From: an uncultured Bacteroides sp.
Lineage (GTDB): Bacteria > Bacteroidota > Bacteroidia > Bacteroidales > Bacteroidaceae
Direction of reading: 5' to 3'
NCBI RefSeq assembly: GCF_949298305.1
Contig: NZ_CASFWU010000084.1
Coordinates: 1 to 11,753 of the forward strand
Length of the DNA: 11,753 bases
Shown here: one piece after another, positions 6,601 through 11,753 of the stretch
How the letters are laid out: each line of letters starts with the position of its first letter
Position numbering within the stretch: the stretch's first letter is position 1
The notes under the pieces: generated by a model
Databases searched by the model: none
Told to the model about the DNA's origin: nothing
What the model saw: the letters and a program-made list of their open reading frames with translations, nothing else
Program-made: the position numbers and the translations under genes

Positions 6601-6672
6601 GGTATCGACTGGCGCAACTCCTTCTATCCGCGTACCCGCACCTTTATGTTAGGACTGAATGTAAACTTCTAA
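3670..6672 (+). CDS. SusC/RagA-family TonB-dependent outer membrane transporter
   Basis: This 1000-aa protein is the beta-barrel half of a SusCD glycan importer. Residues 1-30 form a signal peptide (basic KRER, then a hydrophobic core ending TLAFA before Gln31). A carboxypeptidase-regulatory-like domain follows (about 33-104, with GKVTDKAGEPLPGVNV). The TonB-box region DEVVVIGYG is at 109-117 and the plug domain at about 118-240, with LRGASSLRGG, PYYVVDGVPG and DVLRDATATAIYGSKAANGVIIVTT-like signatures. The rest is the barrel, ending in aromatic Phe (MLGLNVNF), as outer membrane barrels do. There is no STN domain, so nothing points to direct sigma/anti-sigma signalling through this protein. 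The ATG at 3670 supplies the basic n-region; Met13 is a possible alternative. A SusD-like gene follows after 18 bp. Confidence 0.97.
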   Translation: MLNVHFKRERTLMQSIVFVMFLLSSTLAFAQNTVTGKVTDKAGEPLPGVNVLEKGTTNGSITDLDGKYSIQVEKGKSLIFSYIGFTTREVTVDKNVINIALQEDLQALDEVVVIGYGSMQRKDVTSSITTVKADKLNVGTYTDPAQLLQGKVPGLTITQSSDPNAGTSSITLRGASSLRGGEAMEPYYVVDGVPGVSLALIAPEDIESIDVLRDATATAIYGSKAANGVIIVTTKKGKTGKASVTYSAYIAADKVMKNLDMMSAADLRAYAKANNFTIDNDFGANTDWQKEVQRTAFTHNHNVSISGGNEHTSYTASINYMEKQGVIRGTDMDRLIGRAFVQTKALNDRLTLSMNLNASITNNNSVETGSDNTSVYDAMNYYSPLVPVRNEDGSWFKYEGVSQNYNPLSLINEDTYHHQTKKLQGTAKAALDIMEGLQWNATLSYQNEQFLWDEYHTSQSQLTTVKDNGQAHRRTTMDTKKVFETYLNYDKTFNDIHKLNIMLGYSWEETTKADGYGLTVYDFYNDVLGYKNMGMANKMDGINGIWSSAESTLRMISFYGRANYSFNSKYLLQATVRRDGSSAFGVNNRWATFPSFSAAWRISEEEFAQDWGFDDLKLRAGYGVSGNSLGFDPYLPQMVYGGTGWFTYVDANGVATDYRTIGALRNSNPDLKWESTSMFNVGVDFSILGGRLGATVEYYVKKTSDLILDYAVSTSKYQYGTMWANVGDITNKGIEVSINAIPVQVKDFQWSTTLNLSHNKNTVDKLSNDTYSVDYINKANPNIGGFSQTNSIQRIMEGEPIGTFYMYHWAGYNEDGISIFDEYDEEGNLIGTTTNPGEKDRVKVGSAQPKLTLGWNNTLTYKNWTLTAFFQGVFGNKIFNATRAQYNNVTNIKVGKNGLKEIMTDQHANDTGAQAPSDRYLEDGSYLRLSTLSLGYDFGKIGNWINSLKLTATCNNVFTITGYSGTDPEVSLGGVEPGIDWRNSFYPRTRTFMLGLNVNF

Positions 6673-6690
6673 TTTTAACAGACTACCATT

Positions 6691-8298
6691 ATGAAAAATA
6701 TATTTAAGCTATTTATATCAGCCGGATTCCTGGCAGCAGCAACCGCCGGGTGTACCGACCTTGATGTGGAAATTACATCCCAACTGACTGAATTTCCGGA
6801 TTCAGAGATTGCAGCCGAGGCCAAGCTGTCCGATGTCTATTACAAATTCCGTGGGCCATTGGGACGCCGCTACAACGAACTTTGCGAGTTCTCCAGCGAC
6901 GAATTCTCGGGCATCTCTTTCGACGGTGACTATTACAACAGCGGTGAGAACTCACACCCCACCCTTCACATGCTGAATGCAGACGACCCCACCATCGACT
7001 GGTATGGTGACATGACATCAGGCATCACAAGCTGCAACAAGGCCATCCTCGACCTGGGCGGTGAAGACGAACCTGCCGCAGCTCCCGCCCTCGCCATGCG
7101 TGCATTCTACCACTTCATCCTGATGGACCTGTGGGGAGCTACTCCCATTCTGGACCACCTGCTCGAGGACAACGAAGCCATCGACCGCTCTCCGCGTCCC
7201 GAAGTGGCCGCCTTCATCGAAGCCGACCTGCTGAAAGCCATCCCCAACCTGACACAGGAAGTCAACGCCGGAACCTATGGCAAACCGACCTACTGGATGG
7301 CCAAGGCGCTGCTTGCCAAACTCTATCTGAACTGGGGTGTATATTCCTGCGCAGATGTGGCAACCTATTCTCCTTCCGTTTCCAACCCGAAGCTGAATGA
7401 CTGTATCGCCATTTGCGACGAAATCATCAACAACGGCCCGTTCGACCTCAGCAACAGCTATCGCGAGAAGTTCTGGCCTGAAAACGGCTCGCACATCAAA
7501 GACTTCATCTACGCCATGCCGTTCGACCGCATTACGGCCCAGGGCATGACCTACGCCCGTTTCCGCACCTGGAGACAAATGAACTCCCTCGACCCGTCCA
7601 TGTACGGCTTCAAGCTGAGCGCATCCGTCGGCGGCAACATGGCTGTCAATCCCAATGTAGTAGACCTGTTGTCATTACCGGGCGACGAACGCAACCAGTC
7701 CATCGTGGGCGGCCCCATCTACTTCTACGACAATAATCGCAACCTGACCACCGAGCCCGTGCTCTACAACGGCGAACAGTTGGTATTCACAAAAGAAATC
7801 AAACTGAAGGAAGGCAGTGTACCCGAAGAGCTGAACACCGGCAAGGACGTAAACGGCTGGTCGCAAGGCTACAAGTCCGTGAAGTGGTTCCCCACTTACG
7901 ATGACTACGTAAACGGCCGCAACCAGAGCAACGACGTGCCCGTATTCCGCTTCGCCGACATCATCCTGACCAAGGCCGAAGCCCTGCTGCGCGGCGGCCA
8001 GGCCACTACGGGCGACACGCCGACCTCTCTGCTGAACCAGATCCGTACTTACGTAAACGCACCGCAGTTTGAAGGCGAGGCTACCCTGCAAGACATTCTG
8101 GACGAACGTGGCCGCGAGTTCTTCGACGAGAACTGGCGCCGCAACGACCTCATCCGCTTCGGCAAGTTTGAGGACGACTGGGCACTGAAACATGTGGTGA
8201 ACCCCAATGCCAAGACTGAACTGTTCCGCCGCATCTGCCCGATTCCGACAAATGTGATGAACGTGAACACCAACTGGACCCAGAACCCGGGTTATTGA
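6691..8298 (+). CDS. SusD/RagB-family surface glycan-binding lipoprotein
   Basis: This 535-aa protein is the lid partner of the upstream SusC-like transporter. It begins with a lipoprotein signal peptide ending in the lipobox TAGC, with Cys21 as the lipidated residue. The following TDLDVE is acidic, as in Bacteroidetes lipoproteins that are exported to the cell surface. SusD hallmarks include RAFYHFILMDLWG-like TPR text near 136-148, FRFADIILTKAEALL (419-433), DERGREFF (471-478) followed by DENWRRNDLIRFGKF (479-493), and the C-terminus ending WTQNPGY. SusD proteins bind oligosaccharide and deliver it to SusC in the same complex. Specificity cannot be read from the sequence, but the downstream GH92 gene suggests a mannose-containing glycan. 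A strong hairpin follows the stop. Confidence 0.97.
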   Translation: MKNIFKLFISAGFLAAATAGCTDLDVEITSQLTEFPDSEIAAEAKLSDVYYKFRGPLGRRYNELCEFSSDEFSGISFDGDYYNSGENSHPTLHMLNADDPTIDWYGDMTSGITSCNKAILDLGGEDEPAAAPALAMRAFYHFILMDLWGATPILDHLLEDNEAIDRSPRPEVAAFIEADLLKAIPNLTQEVNAGTYGKPTYWMAKALLAKLYLNWGVYSCADVATYSPSVSNPKLNDCIAICDEIINNGPFDLSNSYREKFWPENGSHIKDFIYAMPFDRITAQGMTYARFRTWRQMNSLDPSMYGFKLSASVGGNMAVNPNVVDLLSLPGDERNQSIVGGPIYFYDNNRNLTTEPVLYNGEQLVFTKEIKLKEGSVPEELNTGKDVNGWSQGYKSVKWFPTYDDYVNGRNQSNDVPVFRFADIILTKAEALLRGGQATTGDTPTSLLNQIRTYVNAPQFEGEATLQDILDERGREFFDENWRRNDLIRFGKFEDDWALKHVVNPNAKTELFRRICPIPTNVMNVNTNWTQNPGY

Positions 8299-8312
8299 TT
8301 ATCGTATTTTTT

Positions 8313-8342
8313 TAAGGTAAAGACAAACGATTGTTTTACTTA
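8313..8342 (+). other. Imperfect stem-loop after the SusD-like gene
   Basis: TAAG-G-TAAA-G-ACAA can pair with TTGT-TTTA-CTTA around the loop ACGA, giving 12 base pairs interrupted by two bulged G residues. It is directly preceded by a run of seven T. It may be part of the 3' end structure of the susCD mRNA. The structure is weak and the role unknown. Confidence 0.4.
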
Positions 8343-8360
8343 GAGTTTGAATAGAGAAGG

Positions 8361-8416
8361 AGCCTTGTATTGCATCCGCAGGAATGCCGTCCAGCGGATG
8401 TCAATGCAAGGCTTTT
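8361..8416 (+). terminator. Terminator-like hairpin between the SusD-like gene and GH92
   Basis: AGCCTTGTATTGCATCCGC (8361-8379) pairs with GCGGATGTCAATGCAAGGCT (8394-8413) with one G-U pair and one bulged A, around a 14-nt loop. The stem runs into TTTTGTGT. This is a strong intrinsic-terminator candidate 62 bp after the susD stop and 94 bp before the GH92 start. It would cut or reduce transcription from susCD into GH92. Confidence 0.75.
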
Positions 8417-8510
8417 GTGTCATTGGCTGGATAGGCGGGGTATGCAGGCTATTGCACATTGCAGGTTATCCTTGCATGGCTCCGCTTCATTCACTTGCGA
8501 ATTTAGGATT

Positions 8511-10802
8511 ATGAAGAAGAATATTTTATTATCGCTTATGGTAGGGTGCTGCCTTTGCCTGCATCTGCCGGCGCGTGGCGCAGACGGGAAGGACTATGAG
8601 AAGGAGTTCCCCCTTTCCCGACACGTCGACCCGCGCATCGGCTCCGAAGGCCTGGGGCGCGTGTTCATCGGGCCGTCGTGCCCCTTCGGGATGGTGAAGC
8701 CCTCGCCGGACTGCACCCCCTCGCCCAACAGCGGATGGCTGCCCATGCCCGAACGGGTGGACGGCTTCGCGCAGGTACACGTCAGCGGCACGGGCGGCGG
8801 ACCGAAGTACGGCAACGTGCTCGTGACGCCCTTCAGCGGCGCAGCAGACCGCACGCAGCACCTCGACTACCGCGAGTATGAGAACATCCGACTGGGCTAC
8901 TACGACACGCGTTTCCAGGGGAGCGGCATCCGCACGGAGATTACCACCGCCGAGCGGGCCTCGTTCTACCGCTTCACCTATCCCGAGACGGCGGAGAAGG
9001 GGCTGGCCATCGACGCCGGGTTCTTCCTGGGCGAAAACCCCGTGCCCGACGCCCGCGAGGCGCAGCAGTTCGTAGGCTCGGAAATACAAATTCTGTCAGA
9101 CACCGAGGTGTGCGGCTACACCCGCATCCGCGGCGGATGGAACAACGGGCGGGCCTACACCGTCTACTTCTACGCCCAGACCGACCGACCCTTCAGCGCC
9201 TCGGCCACGTGGAAGGGCGACAGCATCACGACCGACCGCTCGCAGTACGACACCCACCAAAAGACGGGCGCCCTGCTGAGCTTCGACGGCGGCGGAGGCA
9301 CGCTGCAACTGAAGGTGGGCATCTCCTTCCTGAGCTGCCTGCGCGCCCGGGCCAACGCCCACGGCGAAATCCCCCACTGGTCGTTCGAGGAGGTACACCG
9401 CAACCTGCTTTCCAAGTGGGAAGCCCTCCTTGCGAAGATAGAGATTGACCCCCAAGCGCCCGAAGCGCACAAGCGCATGTTCTACACGGGACTCTACCAC
9501 ACCATGCTGATGCCCGTGGACCGCACGGGCGAGAACCCGCTGTGGAGCGACCCCGAGCCCTACTACGACGACTTCTACGCCATCTGGGACACGTACCGCA
9601 CGTCGTCGCCACTCATCACCCTCATCGACCCCAAGCGGGAGGCGGACATCGTGCGCTCGCTGGTGAACATCGGCAGGCGCGACGGCTACATGCCCGACGC
9701 ACGCAGCGGAAACTGCAACGGGCGGACGCAGGGCGGCTCCAACGCCGAAATCGTCATTGCCGACGCCTTTGTGAAGGGGCTGGAGGGCATTGACTACGAA
9801 CAGGCCCTGCAAGCCATGCTGAAGGACGCCACCGCCGACCCGGGCGACCGCCACGAGGCCGAGGGACGCGGCGGACTGCGCGAATACCTGGAGCTGGGCT
9901 ACGTGCCCTGGGGCATCGACCGCGCGGGCAACCGCACCGTGGAGTACAGCTACTGCGACTACGCCATCGCCCTCGTGGCCAAGGGGCTGGGAAAGGAAGA
10001 GCTGTACCGCCACTACCTGAAGCAGAGCGGCAACTGGAAGAACCTCTGGCGCGACGACTACCGCCACGGCGGCGCCCGCGGCTTCATCATGCCCCGCGAC
10101 GCACAGGGACAGTGGCTGGACAGCCTGCCCTACGGCCACAGCCGCCTCGTGCAGCCCAAGTACGTCTACACGCCCCTGACCTTCGAGGGGCCGTGGTACA
10201 CGCCCTGGTGGAGCATGTTCTTCTACGAGGCCTCGTCGTGGGAATACTCGCTCAGCATCCCCCACGACGTGCCGGGACTGATTGAGAAATGCGGCGGCCC
10301 GCAGGCCTTCGAGCAGCGGCTGGACACATTCTTCATCCGCAACTACTACAACGTCAACAACGAGCCTTCGTTCCTCACCCCCTGCCTCTACCACTGGCTG
10401 GGCAAGCCCTGGCGAAGCAGCGACCGCATCCACGCCATCCTGACGGAGAGCTACAGCGACGGTCCCGCAGGCCTGCCGGGCAACGACGACTCGGGCGCCA
10501 TGTCCTCGTGGCTGGCTTTCCACATGATGGGCCTCTACCCCAACGCCGGGCAGGACTACTACCTCATCAACACGCCCCTGCTGCGCTCCACCACCCTCCA
10601 CCTGGCCGATGGAAGCGACTTCCACATCGTGGCCGAAGGCCTCTCGGAGAAGAACCGCTACATCCGGAGCGCCACGCTCAACGGCGAGGACTATCCCTGG
10701 TCTGCCCTGCGCCACCGCGACCTGAAGGCGGGCGGCACGCTGGTGCTGAAGATGGGGAAGAAACCTACGGACTGGGGAAAAGAGATGTTCAAACCCGAAT
10801 AA
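8511..10802 (+). CDS. GH92 family exo-alpha-mannosidase, secreted
   Basis: This 763-aa protein has normal GH92 length. These are calcium-dependent inverting enzymes that remove terminal alpha-mannose. Residues 1-24 form a signal peptide ending ARGA; MVGC near Cys13 is a poor lipobox because hydrophobic residues continue after it. The N-terminal beta-sandwich opens HVDPRIGSEGLGRVFIGP (38-55) and has HVSGTG (90-95). The helical catalytic domain has WDTYR (359-363), VEYSYCDY (477-484), YEASSWEY with Glu573 as likely catalytic acid, and GNDDSGAMSSW (657-667), whose Asp residues (659, 660) lie in the base and calcium region. The +1 subsite motif reads VNNEPSFLTP (615-624), without the His-rich form (GNEPSHH) I associate with many GH92 enzymes, so specificity may differ from alpha-1,2. 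The ATG at 8511 is chosen over upstream frames that cross the terminator. Confidence 0.93.
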   Translation: MKKNILLSLMVGCCLCLHLPARGADGKDYEKEFPLSRHVDPRIGSEGLGRVFIGPSCPFGMVKPSPDCTPSPNSGWLPMPERVDGFAQVHVSGTGGGPKYGNVLVTPFSGAADRTQHLDYREYENIRLGYYDTRFQGSGIRTEITTAERASFYRFTYPETAEKGLAIDAGFFLGENPVPDAREAQQFVGSEIQILSDTEVCGYTRIRGGWNNGRAYTVYFYAQTDRPFSASATWKGDSITTDRSQYDTHQKTGALLSFDGGGGTLQLKVGISFLSCLRARANAHGEIPHWSFEEVHRNLLSKWEALLAKIEIDPQAPEAHKRMFYTGLYHTMLMPVDRTGENPLWSDPEPYYDDFYAIWDTYRTSSPLITLIDPKREADIVRSLVNIGRRDGYMPDARSGNCNGRTQGGSNAEIVIADAFVKGLEGIDYEQALQAMLKDATADPGDRHEAEGRGGLREYLELGYVPWGIDRAGNRTVEYSYCDYAIALVAKGLGKEELYRHYLKQSGNWKNLWRDDYRHGGARGFIMPRDAQGQWLDSLPYGHSRLVQPKYVYTPLTFEGPWYTPWWSMFFYEASSWEYSLSIPHDVPGLIEKCGGPQAFEQRLDTFFIRNYYNVNNEPSFLTPCLYHWLGKPWRSSDRIHAILTESYSDGPAGLPGNDDSGAMSSWLAFHMMGLYPNAGQDYYLINTPLLRSTTLHLADGSDFHIVAEGLSEKNRYIRSATLNGEDYPWSALRHRDLKAGGTLVLKMGKKPTDWGKEMFKPE

Positions 10803-10815
10803 CCAGACAAGGACC

Positions 10816-11352
10816 ATGAAACAGAAAATAGCCATCGCCCTGCTCCTGCTGGGCACCTCGCTCGGAGCCGCCGCGCAGAACGCCCTGCCGGACACGCTGC
10901 TCTTCGTCTTCAAGCTGCACGGACAGACGCGCAAGTATGAAATGACCTTCACGCCCCGCAACGACTCCCTCGTGCTGGACTGGCGCATCCTGCGCAACCT
11001 GCGCTGGCAGCAAGGCTCGTTCACCCTGATGCCCCAAGCCCTGGAGAAGGGCACACAGCTCAGCTTCCTCATGCCCGAGGACGGCCGCCATGTAGCCCTG
11101 CCCGTCCACGAGACGGCCTACCTGATATCGCGCCAGGCCTACCGCCAACTGAAAGCCTCACGCAGCTTTGACTACAACCGTACCCGCTACGAACTGCTGG
11201 ACAGCGACAGCCGCGCCGCAGGCTATCCCCTGCTGCACGTGCACGACCGCCAGGAAGGCGCCGAAATGTGGATTCTGGACCATCCCGCCCTGCCGCTGGT
11301 GTGGCGCATGAAGGACAACCCGCTGGAGATAAACTGGGAAATAAACAAGTAA
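10816..11352 (+). CDS. Secreted protein of unknown function, 178 aa
   Basis: I do not recognise a family. The first 21 residues are a clear signal peptide (MKQKIAIALLLLGTSLGAAA, likely cleaved before Gln21 or Asn22), with no lipobox, so the mature protein of about 157 aa is expected in the periplasm or secreted. The mature part is mixed and beta-rich in look: TLLFVFKLHGQTRKYEMTF (about 28-46), DSLVLDWRILRNLRWQQGSF, a central LPVHETAYLISRQAYRQLK, and a C-terminus with EMWILDHPALPLVWRM and NPLEINWEI. No cysteine or catalytic motif stands out. It starts 13 bp after the GH92 stop in the same direction, so the two are probably cotranscribed and may work together. Start choice is supported by the signal peptide. 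Confidence 0.8.
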   Translation: MKQKIAIALLLLGTSLGAAAQNALPDTLLFVFKLHGQTRKYEMTFTPRNDSLVLDWRILRNLRWQQGSFTLMPQALEKGTQLSFLMPEDGRHVALPVHETAYLISRQAYRQLKASRSFDYNRTRYELLDSDSRAAGYPLLHVHDRQEGAEMWILDHPALPLVWRMKDNPLEINWEINK

Positions 11353-11357
11353 AGAAA

Positions 11358-11377
11358 AGCGGCTCTTCCGAGCCGCT
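11358..11377 (-). terminator. Terminator of the leftward gene (perhaps bidirectional)
   Basis: AGCGGCTC (11358-11365) and GAGCCGCT (11370-11377) form a perfect 8-bp stem with a 4-nt loop. Read on the minus strand, the loop is GGAA (GNRA type) and the stem is followed by TTTCTTTACTT, a proper T-tract. On the plus strand it is followed by ATACACAGG, so it should mainly terminate the leftward gene. It lies 5 bp after the stop of the 178-aa protein gene and may also protect that mRNA's end. Confidence 0.75.
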
Positions 11378-11416
11378 ATACACAGGAGATGTTGCTACGG
11401 TTACGCCCGTTGAGCG

Positions 11417-11753
11417 CTACTCCACCCTCCAGTCGCTGATGGTGCCCGTTTCCGACGAGAACGCGGCACCTATCTGATATACCCGCCGCGGGTCGGCAGA
11501 GTATTCGCGGACATAGCCCTTGGCGTGTATCTGCTGCAAAGCCTCTGCGGCCGTGCCGTCCAGCTTGAACTCGAAGACGTAAATCTGCATCGGCGTCTCC
11601 ACCACGCAGTCCACACGGCCCTGGCTCTGCGGCTTCTCCACGTAGACCGTGTAGACGCTGATGAGGCGCATGATGAGGTAGAAAGTATATTGGAAGTAAC
11701 GCTCCCTTTCCGCTTCGTTCTCCTTGCGCCGCATGGTGTAGGGAATGCCGGCC
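11417..11753 (-). CDS. C-terminal PD-(D/E)XK nuclease-like domain of an AAA-ATPase-like protein (PDDEXK_9), 5' end outside the window
   Basis: Only the last 111 codons are present; the frame is open to the window edge and continues upstream of the internal Met at 11734 (AGIPYTMRRKENE). The segment RYFQYTFYLIMRLISVYTVYVE, GRVDCVVETP, IYVFEFKLDGTAAEALQQI and IGAAFSSETGTISDWRVE is the typical end of a Bacteroidetes family with an N-terminal AAA-ATPase-like domain and a C-terminal PDDEXK_9 (DUF1703) domain. The full protein is usually about 500-600 aa. The nuclease-like residues are visible: Asp in GRVD and, 13 residues later, Glu-Phe-Lys in FEFK. Cellular role is unknown; the family is present in many copies per genome. 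It is convergent with the GH92 operon. Confidence 0.9.
   Translation of the reverse strand, partial: AGIPYTMRRKENEAERERYFQYTFYLIMRLISVYTVYVEKPQSQGRVDCVVETPMQIYVFEFKLDGTAAEALQQIHAKGYVREYSADPRRVYQIGAAFSSETGTISDWRVE

Noticed and set aside
8370..8510. Upstream extension of GH92 by 47 codons
   Set aside because: It runs through the terminator hairpin and would bury the signal peptide; the ATG at 8511 begins a normal signal peptide.
9096..11072. Open frame of 658 codons on the minus strand across GH92 and the following gene
   Set aside because: It is antisense to a clear GH92 gene. High G/C at third codon positions removes stops from the opposite strand. The product is Val/Ala/Gly/His-rich without domains and starts inside another gene.

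Overview
The window looks like a chromosomal segment from a gut-type Bacteroidales, most likely Bacteroides. The reasons are a SusC/SusD pair, a GH92 alpha-mannosidase, repeated -7 boxes of the Bacteroidetes form TAnnTTTG, A/T-rich leaders without strong Shine-Dalgarno sequences, and a PDDEXK_9-type AAA-ATPase fragment. Genus and species are inferred from general resemblance only.

Left part (1-3216), housekeeping and cell-surface genes. The start of rpmH (ribosomal protein L34) runs leftward off the window. It is divergent from efp (elongation factor P), with a promoter for each between them. A strong hairpin ends efp, followed by a GC-rich gap with a three-copy 22-bp tandem repeat. Then come a family 2 glycosyltransferase with its own promoter and radC (JAMM-domain RadC/YsnA-type protein). 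Almost all of the 339 bp between the glycosyltransferase and radC is an inverted pair of arrays built from one 8-bp word (GACRAGTT or GACGAGGG on the left, AACTYGTC or CCCTCGTC on the right). It contains a 39-bp perfect inverted repeat. The right array has no stop in any plus-strand frame, so it creates a false N-terminal extension for radC.

Middle and right part (3217-11352), a small polysaccharide/glycan utilisation locus. After the radC terminator there is a 453-bp gap with a possible 54-aa ORF and a -7 box. Then come a SusC-like TonB-dependent transporter, a SusD-like lipoprotein 18 bp later, a hairpin terminator, a secreted GH92 exo-alpha-mannosidase, and 13 bp later a 178-aa secreted protein of unknown function. 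The layout suggests capture and import of a mannose-containing glycan by SusCD, with trimming by GH92. No sensor, sigma/anti-sigma pair or hybrid two-component regulator is visible, so control must come from elsewhere.

Right end (11353-11753). A hairpin with a T-tract on the minus strand ends a leftward gene of which only the C-terminal 111 codons are present: the PD-(D/E)XK domain of an AAA-ATPase-like family that is abundant in Bacteroidetes.

No clearly new defence, mobile or RNA system is evident. The items most worth a second look are the 8-bp inverted repeat array, the unusual GH92 subsite motif with its companion secreted protein, and the small ORF with the palindrome upstream of susC.
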